DNA of 64,000 bases from Fredinandcohnia aciditolerans. GTDB lineage: Bacteria; Bacillota; Bacilli; Bacillales; Bacillaceae_L. The stretch lies in contig QGHH01000004.1 of the NCBI GenBank assembly GCA_003640645.1, positions 272,772 to 336,771 of the forward strand, read 5' to 3'. The notes under the pieces were generated by a model. The model did no database searches, had not been told where the DNA came from, and saw only the letters and a list, made by a program, of their open reading frames with translations. Made by a program: the position numbers and the translations under genes. Below, in pieces: positions 48,953 through 57,711 of this stretch (the first letter of the stretch is position 1; every line of letters starts with the position of its first letter).

Positions 48953-49180
48953 TTATTGCTTAGCTTTTGCTTTTTTTAGTTCTTCTACAATATATCTTGT
49001 GCCAAGGAGGGTACAAAGAATAACCGTAAAAATCAGGGTTATTAATAATGCGTGTGTTTGTAGATGATAGGACGATTCAACAGATGAATAGCCAATATTG
49101 GACATGACCGGAGCTATAATAAACAGGCTGATAAAGAACAGGGCAATCGTTACCGAAAGCGCGAGTCCAAGTGTTTTCAT
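48953..49180 (-). CDS. small two-helix membrane protein
   Basis: A 75-residue protein (MKTLGLALSVTIALFFISLF and ALLITLIFTVILCTLLGTRY), with a charged tail EELKKAKAKQ. No family recognised. The ATG at 49180 has AAAGGGG 8 nt upstream. Confidence 0.65.
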   Translation of the reverse strand: MKTLGLALSVTIALFFISLFIIAPVMSNIGYSSVESSYHLQTHALLITLIFTVILCTLLGTRYIVEELKKAKAKQ

Positions 49181-49235
49181 GGGAATTTCCCCTTTCACTT
49201 TTACTCTATAACTTTTTGAGAAATAACGTTACAGT

Positions 49236-49757
49236 TTATTCCCAAAGTCGCTCGAAAGTGATTTGATTTTCACCAGTTAAGAGATATACATACGGATTGC
49301 TAAGTGCTGCCCATTGCTCGAATCCAAAGTTTTTATTGTAATGATTTAATAGCAGTGACAATAGACCACCATGTGTCACTATAATTGTATTCTCAGCATC
49401 ACTTTTCAATACTTCATCGACAACCTCAATGATTCGGCTTACTGCTTCTCGACTCGATTCGCCACCTTCATATTTCAGATCAAAGTTCACATATGTATCT
49501 CTTAATTTATCATACCAATCTGGCATATTCCTTGCGCTTAAAACACGTTCTGATAATTGATGATTCATTTCGATAACAAGATCACGTTCACCTGCCAGTG
49601 CTTGAATTGTTTGGATGGCACGTTTGAACGGACTCGAAATGATTCGATCTACTTTTCGTTTTTCAAAAAAAGCAGCTAAATTAATGGCTTGTTGTTTGCC
49701 CTTTTCTGTTAGAGGCGCTTCAGGTTCCTGGCCCTCAGCCTCACAATGCCTGATCAT
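49236..49757 (-). CDS. histidine phosphatase family protein
   Basis: A 173-residue branch 1 histidine phosphatase: MIRHCEAEGQ holds the catalytic R-H, ISSPFKRAIQTIQAL the second Arg, and NTIIVTHGGLLSLLLNHYN the second His. Substrate unknown. The ATG in frame is 13 nt after AAGGAGG. A better-spaced ATG (5 nt) is out of frame, so one or two bases of an AT run may have been lost at the 5' end. Confidence 0.85.
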   Translation of the reverse strand: MIRHCEAEGQEPEAPLTEKGKQQAINLAAFFEKRKVDRIISSPFKRAIQTIQALAGERDLVIEMNHQLSERVLSARNMPDWYDKLRDTYVNFDLKYEGGESSREAVSRIIEVVDEVLKSDAENTIIVTHGGLLSLLLNHYNKNFGFEQWAALSNPYVYLLTGENQITFERLWE

Positions 49758-49778
49758 ATATTCATATGGTCCTCCTTT

Positions 49779-50189
49779 TTACGAAATCGGCTCTTCTGTT
49801 TCCCTTGCGAGCATCCACTTTCCATTTATAAGTTGCCAAGTTTCGATTGTAAACAATCTGGCCAATATCTTTTCATCTTTTTCAATTAACAGTTCATAAA
49901 AAACAGCTGCATTCTCATGATTCTTCATACGAATGACACGATTATTAAATTTCTTTTGAGCTCCAAGCAGTTGTTTAACTGATTCCCGCATCCCCTTAAT
50001 CGCTTCCTCCCTGCTAAATAGCATTGGCTTTTCATGAGAACCATTAAAAAAAGTAACGTAATAGTCTTCTTGCATTCGTTCTATTGCAGAAGTATCTCCC
50101 GTTTTCATTGCGTTGTTCCAATCTATGATAAATTCATCATGCATCGCGGTAAATTCGTCCAAATGAATTTCTATTGTCAACGCACTCAT
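49779..50189 (-). CDS. NTF2-like (SnoaL-type) domain protein
   Basis: A 136-residue protein with a helix-then-curved-sheet pattern typical of NTF2-like proteins: LDEFTAMHDEFIIDWNNAMK, then YYVTFFNGSHEKPMLFSREE and LFTIETWQLINGKWMLARET. Function unknown. It follows 21 nt upstream of the phosphatase gene. A TTG three codons in is an alternative start. Confidence 0.72.
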   Translation of the reverse strand: MSALTIEIHLDEFTAMHDEFIIDWNNAMKTGDTSAIERMQEDYYVTFFNGSHEKPMLFSREEAIKGMRESVKQLLGAQKKFNNRVIRMKNHENAAVFYELLIEKDEKILARLFTIETWQLINGKWMLARETEEPIS

Positions 50190-50235
50190 TCCTCCTTTTA
50201 GGACTTTTCCTTTTTATGTTAAATTCAACAAAAAA

Positions 50236-50264
50236 GGTGTGAATCCTCCTTGGATTATCACACC
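50236..50264 (-). terminator. terminator formed by a dispersed hairpin repeat
   Basis: GGTGTGAATCC (50236-50246) pairs with GGATTATCACACC (50252-50264). T6 follows on the minus strand, right after the GNAT stop codon. Its loop CTCCTT and outer arms match the repeat family seen at 35276 and 36445. Confidence 0.75.
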
Positions 50265-50275
50265 TTATCTTCCAT

Positions 50276-50773
50276 TTATAAAAGCTTAGACATATAATAT
50301 TCATCCACATAATCACCATCTATTAAGAGGGAATCTCTCTTCGTTCCTTCAACTTCAAAGCCCATTTTTTGATATAATCCTAATCCAGCTACATTTCTAG
50401 TAACAACGGTTAATTCCAAACGATGGATTTGGTGCGTTAATGCCCACTTTTCCAGTTCTTCAAACAACTTTGTGCCCACACCTTTGCCTCTAGACTCTTT
50501 CAAGATTCCTACAACAAGATACACTGAATGCCTGTTTCTCTTGGCAGTGCCACCGATTGCCATTACGAAACCGATTAAGTGGTTTTTTTCTTCAGCAACA
50601 AGAATTGTAGAATTATCATCGGCATCGATTCTCTCTATCATTTTTCGTTGTTGGCCAGGACTTGCCTTTCTTTCCCCTGCCTCCCAAAGCATAAAATCAG
50701 AAGTCATTTCAACTTGTTGTGTAAGATACCCAAAATTCTCTGCATCTGAAAGTGTAACTTCTCTTACTAGCAT
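50276..50773 (-). CDS. GNAT family acetyltransferase
   Basis: A 165-residue GNAT: MLVREVTLSDAENFGYLTQQ at the start, VVGILKESRGKGVGTKLFEE as the acetyl-CoA loop and NVAGLGLYQKMGFEVEGTKR at the end, as in SpeG/RimI-like enzymes. AGGGAG lies 8 nt before the ATG. Substrate unknown. Confidence 0.88.
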   Translation of the reverse strand: MLVREVTLSDAENFGYLTQQVEMTSDFMLWEAGERKASPGQQRKMIERIDADDNSTILVAEEKNHLIGFVMAIGGTAKRNRHSVYLVVGILKESRGKGVGTKLFEELEKWALTHQIHRLELTVVTRNVAGLGLYQKMGFEVEGTKRDSLLIDGDYVDEYYMSKLL

Positions 50774-50812
50774 CTACTTCACTCCCTTATACAGCAATGT
50801 TTCTATTTTGAA

Positions 50813-51220
50813 TTACCAATGTTTCTCCATAATCAAATAGGATTTGCCACCTTTTACAAAGCTAACATTGGTTTCTTGCAAACCAAATTTTTTATAAAAA
50901 TCCATTTTGTTTTTTCTGGCATTACACCATATTCTTTTCAGTTCATGATTCTTTGCTTCCTTTAAAACGTAGTCCAGCAATGTACTTCCGTATCCCTTGC
51001 CTTGTTCCTTTTGAAGTGTAGCAAACTTTCGAAATTGGGCTTCCTCATTCTTTATAAAAAGAGAGACAACTGATTTCAACATCTTATCTTCAAAAAGGCC
51101 AAAATGAATTCCTAGATCATCATCTTCTAATTTAATATAGTCAAAGTTTTTATCTGGCCACATCACTTTGTGCCTTACTTCCCAAGCTTGTTCTTTATTG
51201 ATTCTTGTAATTGTTGCCAT
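50813..51220 (-). CDS. GNAT family acetyltransferase
   Basis: A 135-residue short GNAT: RKFATLQKEQGKGYGSTLLD is the acetyl-CoA loop and ARKNKMDFYKKFGLQETNVS the last helix and strand. It resembles the ElaA-like short family. GAGGGTG precedes the ATG. Confidence 0.85.
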   Translation of the reverse strand: MATITRINKEQAWEVRHKVMWPDKNFDYIKLEDDDLGIHFGLFEDKMLKSVVSLFIKNEEAQFRKFATLQKEQGKGYGSTLLDYVLKEAKNHELKRIWCNARKNKMDFYKKFGLQETNVSFVKGGKSYLIMEKHW

Positions 51221-51249
51221 ATCCTCACCCTCATCAATTATCCTTACAC

Positions 51250-51669
51250 TTATTTTAACCTTTTTAGTTCAGTGTCGCTTATTGATTCACCAGTTAGTTC
51301 AAATATGATTTCCTTATTACTCTTCAAGTCAAAGATTACTTTTTTGTTTAACGGTATTCTATCTCCATTATCCTCTATGTGGTTGTCTGTTAAAATAAAA
51401 ACGGTCATTTCACCTTCACCCTTTAAAGTAAAGTCTTCTTCGAGGAATTCAAACAAAAGTTCATCTCCTTTTTTTATTTTGGATCCGTCCGCCGCCCCTT
51501 GTGTATGGTTACGTAGATCTAATTCCAGAACATACATTTCAAAATCTGCATTGTTTTTTACTTTAATAATCATATTATTTTCATTTGGTACAATTGGGGT
51601 TCCAGAGTTTTCTGTACAGGCTGATAATAAAATAAGAAGAAAAAACAGTATCGGCACTTGCATTTTCAT
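51250..51669 (-). CDS. lipoprotein of unknown function
   Basis: A 139-residue lipoprotein (MKMQVPILFFLLILLSACTE, lipobox LSAC). The mature part is beta-rich (MIIKVKNNADFEMYVLELDL). Its ATG overlaps by 4 nt the stop of the DUF817 gene, so both are translated from one message. Function unknown. Confidence 0.75.
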   Translation of the reverse strand: MKMQVPILFFLLILLSACTENSGTPIVPNENNMIIKVKNNADFEMYVLELDLRNHTQGAADGSKIKKGDELLFEFLEEDFTLKGEGEMTVFILTDNHIEDNGDRIPLNKKVIFDLKSNKEIIFELTGESISDTELKRLK

Positions 51670-52475
51670 TTTACCATCTCCTTTTTATAAAAATGACTAG
51701 TAGTAATCCTAGTGGAATTTTTCCCTTTAACTTGCTTCAACGTTGCTACGATAAGAAAGCTCACTATGACTAATAGAACCCATGAACTCACCTTACCTAA
51801 GTGAACAAGACTCCAGGCTTTGGTTTGGTTGGGATATTCCCAGGCTCCAAAGAATGTTGCGATATTTTCAGCTATCCAAATAAAAAATCCGATTAACATA
51901 AAAGAAAGGGCAATTGGCATCCGGTAAAGTGTTCCATTAATCTCATATGTAACCCACGATTTCCAAAAAACAACCATAACAAGCACCGCTAAGTACCAAC
52001 GGACGTCAATCCAAAAATGATGTGTGAAAAAGTTCGAATAAATCGCAGCTGCAAGTGCGACCACTAGCCAAAATGGTGGCCACTTTACGAGGTCCACATT
52101 AAGCCTTCGCCATGCCTGACAAAGATAACTCGCCACACTTGCATACATGAATCCGCTATATAATGGCACTCCGAAAATTTTGAAATACCCTTCCTCTGGG
52201 TAGGACCATGAGCCCATATGTGTCTTGAAAAGTTCAAGAGCAAGCCCGATAAGGTGAAACAATGTGATCACCTTTAGTTCATCCCTTGTTTCAAGGCCTG
52301 AGCGTACCATCCACCACTGCATCACAACACAGATGATTAGCAGCCAATCATACCGTGGCAAAAAAGGAAGATGTATGATTTTTGTAAGAGCCAAAGAGGC
52401 AAAAATAACCACAGGAAACAAACAGGAAAGGGCCTGCTCCCAACCAAAATGAAAAAGCTGTTTCAACGCTCTCAT
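51666..52475 (-). CDS. DUF817 integral membrane protein
   Basis: A 269-residue protein with eight membrane segments. The family block MGSWSYPEEGYFKIFGVPLYSGFMYASVASYLCQAW lies mid-protein, with NFFTHHFWIDVRWYLA and FFGAWEYPNQTKAWSLVHLGKVSSW after it. Function unknown. The ATG at 52475 has GGAGG 8 nt upstream; 18 earlier codons belong to a palindromic repeat (52494-52520). Confidence 0.85.
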   Translation of the reverse strand: MRALKQLFHFGWEQALSCLFPVVIFASLALTKIIHLPFLPRYDWLLIICVVMQWWMVRSGLETRDELKVITLFHLIGLALELFKTHMGSWSYPEEGYFKIFGVPLYSGFMYASVASYLCQAWRRLNVDLVKWPPFWLVVALAAAIYSNFFTHHFWIDVRWYLAVLVMVVFWKSWVTYEINGTLYRMPIALSFMLIGFFIWIAENIATFFGAWEYPNQTKAWSLVHLGKVSSWVLLVIVSFLIVATLKQVKGKNSTRITTSHFYKKEMVK

Positions 52476-52493
52476 GATCCTAACCTCCAATTT

Positions 52494-52520
52494 GGGACCA
52501 GGAGACTGCCCCTGTGTCCC
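52494..52520. repeat. GGGAC-type palindrome in a leader
   Basis: GGGACCAGG pairs with CCTGTGTCCC around AGACTGCC. A related palindrome GGGACAGTGGCCCTGTCCC lies at 59374-59392. This sequence type recurs in Bacillus genomes as I remember them. Confidence 0.5.
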
Positions 52521-52647
52521 ACCCGACATTGAATTAGTTCTTAGTTGATTATAAGTTATTATTTATTGTTTTTCAATAAAATATTATTGAAATTTAGACC
52601 TATTTTATTGTTTTATATGGTAATGCCGAAAAATTCCTAGACCAAAA

Positions 52648-52680
52648 AAGTGGCACCGGAATTTTATTCCAGTACCACTT
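52648..52680 (-). terminator. terminator of the DUF4352 gene
   Basis: AAGTGG...CCGGAAT pairs with ATTCC...CCACTT around TTT, with T-rich sequence on the minus strand. Confidence 0.7.
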
Positions 52681-52707
52681 CAAAAATTAAGAAAGACTAT
52701 GATATTT

Positions 52708-53226
52708 TTACTGAAAATCCTCTGCAGCTAGGCTCCATTCAAGTTTATTTGGTTCTGCTTTTCCACCCAGCAGAATTTTATATGTTTCCGATTCCCGAGC
52801 ATCAAATATAAGTTCACCAGTTATGGAATCACCTCCAGCGATTTCCCCTGAAATTTGTTTTCCAAAACTGAACTCTTTGCCAGCTGTTACGCTGTTCCAG
52901 TTAACGATGTCGTCCACAAAGATTTTAAATGGCAATACTTTTTCTAAATTTGTCGACTCCGATGCTCTACTCGTTATCGTTACATTTGCAACGACATATG
53001 TACCCCTTAAAGCCGTCTCACCATCCCCACCTACTTCTTTCTTGACACTATTTATCGTTACTTCAAAATCCCCACCTTTGGTTGAATAAAGACCAGTTTC
53101 ACCAATTGTTAAGATACCATCCTCGCTTATCCCGTCCCCACCTGTTTCTGAACTTCCACCCCCACCACAAGCGCTGACAAACAATACCAATACCAGTAGT
53201 ACCGACCAAAGACTAAATTTTTTCAT
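52708..53226 (-). CDS. DUF4352 lipoprotein
   Basis: A 172-residue lipoprotein (MKKFSLWSVLLVLVLFVSAC, then GGGGSSETGGDG). The mature Ig-like DUF4352 domain shows GGDFEVTINSVKKEVG and TYVVANVTITSRASESTNLE. It sits on the outer face of the membrane; role unknown. Isolated, with a terminator. Confidence 0.82.
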   Translation of the reverse strand: MKKFSLWSVLLVLVLFVSACGGGGSSETGGDGISEDGILTIGETGLYSTKGGDFEVTINSVKKEVGGDGETALRGTYVVANVTITSRASESTNLEKVLPFKIFVDDIVNWNSVTAGKEFSFGKQISGEIAGGDSITGELIFDARESETYKILLGGKAEPNKLEWSLAAEDFQ

Positions 53227-53402
53227 TGTTATTAACCCCCTTTTTCTGTATTTTAAAATTTACCAATTTTCAGAATTATTATACCAAAAGTCTTGTATAA
53301 ATTAAAGAGTTTACAGGACAATATTATAAAAATTACGATTGGGCTTGCATTCATGTAAGCGAATAAGTATGTTACTAAACTTATTTTTTTATTTTGGTTG
53401 CA

Positions 53403-53618
53403 CTAAAATAATTTTCTCACAAATACCGCTACTAGTACGATGATCCCCACTCCCAAGACAGGGACAGAAAACAAAAGGAATGTATGCCAAGGACTCTTTG
53501 AATTTTTCCATTCCTTTTCAAATGAGGACCATCCACCTGTAAGAAAAAGGTCCCAAAATAAATCACTTTTTCTTTTTGAATGATTTGTGGTGGATTGCGA
53601 GTCATTGTCTTTATTCAT
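53403..53618 (-). CDS. small tail-anchored membrane protein
   Basis: A 71-residue protein: a polar N-terminus (MNKDNDSQSTTNHSKRKSDL), a middle WSSFEKEWKNSKSPWHTFLL and a C-terminal membrane helix (VLGVGIIVLVAVFVRKLF). No family recognised. The ATG at 53618 has GGGAGG 8 nt upstream. It borders the large 52-bp repeat array. Confidence 0.6.
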   Translation of the reverse strand: MNKDNDSQSTTNHSKRKSDLFWDLFLTGGWSSFEKEWKNSKSPWHTFLLFSVPVLGVGIIVLVAVFVRKLF

Positions 53619-53726
53619 ATAATTAACCTCCCAGGCATTTTGGGGCATATTTTGTTGATCAGGCGGCTACTTCCTACAACGCTATATTTCTTAGATATTC
53701 TTTACCTCGGCCTCCCATTTGATAGA

Positions 53727-54885
53727 TTTTGGGTTCGGCTTCGGACCAAACTTGCTTTTTCTTTCTGCATTGTCCTAAGGTGACGCAGCTTCGGACGCTA
53801 ACTTCCTTTTGGGTCTCGCATTTGTCTGAAGTTTACGCAACTTCGGACACAATCTCGCCTATTCGATCCACCATTGTCCGAAGTTCACACATCTTCAGAC
53901 ACAAACTCGCCTATTCGATTCGACCTTGTCCGAAGTTTACACATCTTCGGACACAATCTTGCTTTTTCGATCCACCATTGTCCGAAGTTCACACAGCTTC
54001 AGACACAAACTCGCCTATTCGATTCGACCTTGTCCGAAGTTTACACATCTTCGGACACAATCTTGCTTTTTCAATTCGACCTTGTCCGAAGTTCTCACAA
54101 CTTCGGACACTAACTCGCCTATTCGATTGGACCTTGTCCGAAGTTCACACATCTTCAGACACTACCTGGCTATTCCGACTCGACCTTGTCCGAAGTTCAC
54201 GCAGCTTCAGACACAATCTTGCTTTTTCGACTCGCCCTTGTCTGAAGTTCACACAGCTTCGGACACCAACTTACTTTTTCCACTTGCCCTTGTCCGAAGT
54301 TCACACAGCTTCGGACACCAACTTACTTTTTCTACTTGCCCTTGTCCGAAGTTCACACTACTTCGGACACACACTCATTTTTTCGACTCGCCCTTGTCCG
54401 AAGTTCACACATCTTCGGACACAATCTTGCTTTTTCAATTCGACCTTGTCCGAAGTTCACACAACTTCGGACACAATCTTGCTTTTCTACTTTGTCCTTG
54501 TCTGAAGTTCACGCAACTTCAGACACAACCTTGCTTTTTTGGCCCACCCTTGTCCGAAGTTCATACCGCTTCGGACACTAACTCGCCTATTCGATCCACC
54601 CTTGTCCGAAGTTCACACAGCTTCAGACACAAACTCGCCTATTCGATTCGACCTTGTCCGAAGTTTACACATCTTCGGACACAATCTTGCTTTTTCAATT
54701 CGACCTTGTCCGAAGTTCACACAACTTCAGACACTATCTTGCTTTTTCGACTCGCCCTTGTCTGAAGTTCACACAGCTGCAGACACTAGACCACTTTTTC
54801 AAGTCGGACTTGTCCAAAGTTAGCAAAGCTTCGGACACTAACTCGCTTTTTCGACCCCCATTGTCAGAAGTTGACCGGAAGAGTT
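53727..54885. repeat. array of 52-bp hairpin repeats, family 1 (TGTCCGAAG...CTTCGGACA)
   Basis: The TTGTCC of successive units starts at 53770, 53822, 53874 and so on to 54810: 21 starts, every step exactly 52 bp, with a further degenerate unit at each end. Each unit is a 9-bp arm TGTCCGAAG, a 9-bp loop (TTCACACAG type), the arm CTTCGGACA and a 25-bp AT-rich spacer. Because 52 is 1 modulo 3, all three frames stay open for 80-280 codons with SEVHTSSDT-like repeats; these are not genes. Two-unit blocks at 53978 and 54602 are identical over 104 bp, a recent duplication. Confidence 0.9.
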
Positions 54886-54911
54886 TGGAAAAAACAATGC
54901 ACCTTCCACTA

Positions 54912-55406
54912 CTATTTTAGAACTGGTTCACCCAAGGGTATTCTGTTGAAATCCACGACATCATCCCCATCATAAACAAATCGATGTTCATAATTCGTCT
55001 CGTCTTCTAAAATCACTCGTAAATAATATTTCAAATTTGCTAAGCCTACGTTCTTCGGATGCATGATCCAGGATAGGTCTTTCCAATCCAAAATACCTTC
55101 ATCGGTTTTGAGTGGAGTAGTATAGTGATAGGACTCAGGCAGCTCGGCCACATAAACGTACATTCCGTCAAAATAAGAATGAGATGGGTTTGTCCATGTA
55201 ATATTACCTTTATGCCGTACGTTTTGAGGTTCCATCTCAATCCCCGTTTCTTCTCGTATCTCTCGAATGATACATTCAAAGGGGTTTTCGCCTTCCTCTA
55301 ATTTACCGCCAACACCATTCCAAATTCCCATCCACTCAGGGGATTCTCGATTAAGAAGAAGTATATTATTTCCTTGCTTAATAAAACAAATTGTATATGA
55401 AAACAT
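54912..55406 (-). CDS. Nudix hydrolase, MutT/8-oxo-dGTPase-like
   Basis: A 164-residue Nudix protein: the box at residues 34-56 is GKLEEGENPFECIIREIREE followed by TGI. The start MFSYTICFIKQGNNILLLNR is typical of the 8-oxo-dGTP diphosphatase group. It would sanitise oxidised nucleotides. The ATG at 55406 has GGAGG 7 nt upstream; the open codons before it lie in an intergenic repeat. Confidence 0.85.
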   Translation of the reverse strand: MFSYTICFIKQGNNILLLNRESPEWMGIWNGVGGKLEEGENPFECIIREIREETGIEMEPQNVRHKGNITWTNPSHSYFDGMYVYVAELPESYHYTTPLKTDEGILDWKDLSWIMHPKNVGLANLKYYLRVILEDETNYEHRFVYDGDDVVDFNRIPLGEPVLK

Positions 55407-55570
55407 TTTAATTCCTCCGTTAAATAATACTTGTATTATAAATTCAACAAAAATTATCATTAATCCTTTTATAACTAGTTTCATTAAACCAATCTTATGG
55501 AATTTGTGGAAAAAACTTACTGTTTTTATGTTAAACTGTTAATAGTGAATTGGTTTATGGAGGTAAAATA

Positions 55571-55852
55571 ATGAAAGAAACAATCGGAATATTTCTTATT
55601 CTACAATCTATACTAACTTATTTAACTATCGATATACTTTATAATCCTATTCCTAGCCAGTTAGTAATGACCGATTGGACTACGGGAATTACTACTACTA
55701 CAACAGTATATAATCATCCTTTTTGGTATTACATAATCCATATCATTTTAATTATTACTTTTATACTGGGGCTATACTTAGTTTTAAAAAAAGTAATAGT
55801 AGAGTGTACATTTCATCTTAAACGGGTGCTTTGGTATTACAAAAATAGATAA
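55571..55852 (+). CDS. small two-helix membrane protein
   Basis: A 93-residue protein (MKETIGIFLILQSILTYLTI and FWYYIIHIILIITFILGLYL), with an outside loop containing TDWTTGITTTTTVYNH. No family recognised. GGAGG lies 7 nt before the ATG at 55571, and a terminator follows the stop. Confidence 0.65.
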   Translation: MKETIGIFLILQSILTYLTIDILYNPIPSQLVMTDWTTGITTTTTVYNHPFWYYIIHIILIITFILGLYLVLKKVIVECTFHLKRVLWYYKNR

Positions 55853-55863
55853 TACATACACAA

Positions 55864-55890
55864 AAACCACCTTACTAATGTCGGTGGTTT
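55864..55890 (+). terminator. terminator
   Basis: AAACCACC (55864-55871) pairs with GGTGGTTT (55883-55890). Confidence 0.7.
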
Positions 55891-55980
55891 GTCTGTGAAG
55901 TTTATGTACTTTCATTTAGTTCATCCTACACTAGCTTTCTTGATTCAGCACTCATTCCCGATATATCCTTTCCATCTTCC

Positions 55981-56469
55981 CTATAGCTTTGGGTATGTAT
56001 GGCCATCATTTTTCACACATGAAAAGCCTGTCTCGTCCAATGCGTTGAAGATGCAAAAATAGCTTGCGCCTATTTGGAACCCAATTCCGTGTAAAATGCC
56101 TGGGGATGCCTCAATGATCTCGACTTTTTCAATCTTCTTTCCAATCATTGAAGTCACATTTTCAACCATGTTTTTTTGCCACTCAAGCTGTAAATTCTTA
56201 CTTCCGTACCAGTCTAAACCTTCATTCACATCTATTTCATCCCAGGTAACAGAAACACAATCTTTAAAGGAACAAAACTCTAATTGTTTTCCTCCGATAA
56301 CTAAAATAACCGGACAGTCCGACCAAAACTCACCATCTTTTACATGATGTACAGTTATAATTGCCTCAAGTTGCGAACCTTTTAATCTCCTTAACCCTTC
56401 TCCATGCTCTCTCATAAACTCATTTTTATCCGAAAAGAAAGTTGGTTCATACTCTTTAATCCCGAACAT
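55981..56469 (-). CDS. hypothetical protein
   Basis: A 162-residue soluble protein (MFGIKEYEPTFFSDKNEFMR, then VILVIGGKQLEFCSFKDCVS and GIGFQIGASYFCIFNALDET). No family recognised; mixed alpha/beta. It starts 2 nt after the stop of the 56472-56831 gene, so both are on one message. Confidence 0.6.
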   Translation of the reverse strand: MFGIKEYEPTFFSDKNEFMREHGEGLRRLKGSQLEAIITVHHVKDGEFWSDCPVILVIGGKQLEFCSFKDCVSVTWDEIDVNEGLDWYGSKNLQLEWQKNMVENVTSMIGKKIEKVEIIEASPGILHGIGFQIGASYFCIFNALDETGFSCVKNDGHTYPKL

Positions 56470-56471
56470 AA

Positions 56472-56831
56472 TCAAACTTCATCCTTTTTAAGTGACGTAC
56501 AAAAACTCCTTAATGTGTGAAGTCTGCCCGTTAAAATAAATAACTCGTCGTAGTTTTTCACGACGTATTCCTCAATCACATCCAAGCCCTTTTGAACATC
56601 ATCAACTAATAAAATTGTGTACTTTTCGTTCCAAGAAAATCGGTTAATTCTCCTAAGTTCGGATGCGTTTAGTTGAAACTTAAATTCTTCAATTAGTAGT
56701 TTCACTTGGTACCATTTATCCGGATTTTCTATGTAGGTTTTATGTTTATTTTCATAGTTTTGTTGAACGAGTTGAATAAAACCATCAATTTGATCAGCCA
56801 GCATCGTCGCGATTCTCATCTTGTAATTCAT
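56472..56831 (-). CDS. hypothetical protein
   Basis: A 119-residue mostly helical protein (MNYKMRIATMLADQIDGFIQ and YTILLVDDVQKGLDVIEEYV). No family recognised. GGGGAG lies 8 nt before the ATG. First gene of a two-gene operon. Confidence 0.6.
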   Translation of the reverse strand: MNYKMRIATMLADQIDGFIQLVQQNYENKHKTYIENPDKWYQVKLLIEEFKFQLNASELRRINRFSWNEKYTILLVDDVQKGLDVIEEYVVKNYDELFILTGRLHTLRSFCTSLKKDEV

Positions 56832-56955
56832 TTTGCCATCTCCCCTCAGATACCTGACTTAGAAACATGAGGACTACACACCTAAATATATGTTTCTATT
56901 ATACATTCATGAAGGGTAAACAATAAATCAAATCCAGACAATAAAATTAAGTTAC

Positions 56956-56985
56956 AAAAAGCGATCGCCTACTTTCGCAATCGCT
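56956..56985 (-). terminator. terminator of the rhodanese gene
   Basis: AGCGAT (56960-56965) pairs with ATCGCT (56980-56985); five T follow on the minus strand. Confidence 0.6.
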
Positions 56986-56996
56986 GTCGTTTTTGA

Positions 56997-57344
56997 TTAT
57001 TCTGCTCTGTTTTTTAAAAATTCCTTCCAAGCCGTAATTCCACCCTCTAATACAGCAACATTGTATTCTTGATTTGAAAGGATGTTTGCACATTTTGTGG
57101 CGGAGTTTCCAGTTGTGCATGTTACGACTATTTCTTTATCTTTTGGTAAGGATCCAACTGCATTACTCTTGTTTTCTTCTGATTTAAAAATTTCCTCTTT
57201 ATGAATGTTTTGACTCTCAACACCTTGGCCTTCAATATGAAAATCATTGTATTTCTCTTCTGCTCTTACGTCTAAAAGGGTAATCTTTTCCTGAGTATTC
57301 ATTTTCTGAAATAACTCTTCAGGTGTAATCTTTTTAAGGGGCAT
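56997..57344 (-). CDS. rhodanese-like sulfurtransferase
   Basis: A 115-residue single-domain rhodanese: ITLLDVRAEEKYNDFHIEG at the start and the active-site loop VTCTTGNSATKCA with the catalytic Cys. It moves sulfane sulfur, probably to a thiol carrier. AAAGGAGG lies before the ATG. It follows the HesB-like gene by 14 nt, fitting a small sulfur/Fe-S unit. Confidence 0.87.
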   Translation of the reverse strand: MPLKKITPEELFQKMNTQEKITLLDVRAEEKYNDFHIEGQGVESQNIHKEEIFKSEENKSNAVGSLPKDKEIVVTCTTGNSATKCANILSNQEYNVAVLEGGITAWKEFLKNRAE

Positions 57345-57358
57345 TTTTATTCCTCCTT

Positions 57359-57628
57359 TTACGAATAGCTTCCTGGTCCTGTTAAAACCAATCCTACTCC
57401 ATTTTCAGTTTCCTCTTTGTCTAATGTTAAGACTTCCGTCCCAGTTACACTTGGATCAAAGGCTACTTTAATTCCTTTAATCGTTTGAACACGGTCAAAC
57501 TCATGTGGTTCATCTAGCGCTAAAGCAATTTGTGGACCATGTTCCTGACTAGGAACTGTGAAAAGACGAATTCCCACAGCACCTGAATTTTCCAATAATT
57601 GTTTCGCCTCGTCTGTTATGTACATCAT
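57359..57628 (-). CDS. HesB/IscA-like domain protein
   Basis: An 89-residue protein of the HesB/YadR/YfhF fold: YITDEAKQLLENSGAVGIRL at the start, GPQIALALDEPHEFDR in the middle and GVGLVLTGPGSYS at the end. The conserved Fe-S cysteines of true IscA are missing, as in the Bacillus YneR-type proteins, so cluster transfer is unlikely. Of two adjacent ATGs the first has AGGAGG 5 nt upstream. Operon with the rhodanese gene. Confidence 0.72.
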   Translation of the reverse strand: MMYITDEAKQLLENSGAVGIRLFTVPSQEHGPQIALALDEPHEFDRVQTIKGIKVAFDPSVTGTEVLTLDKEETENGVGLVLTGPGSYS

Positions 57629-57711
57629 TTTCTCCTCCTATCCATCAACACATTCATTATAAACCTTATCTTTATTAGACCCAACCCTATTGGGTTGTTT
57701 TTATATCCGAA

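Noticed and set aside
53729-54765. Open frames of up to 279 codons with SEVHTSSDT-type repeats
   Set aside because: All three plus-strand frames are open at once because the 52-bp unit lacks stops and shifts frame by one each time. No ribosome site; the pattern is that of hairpin DNA.
53727-54885. CRISPR array
   Set aside because: The regular pitch invites it, but the 25-bp spacers are variants of one sequence rather than unrelated, the unit is a perfect dyad with a varying loop, and no cas gene is present.
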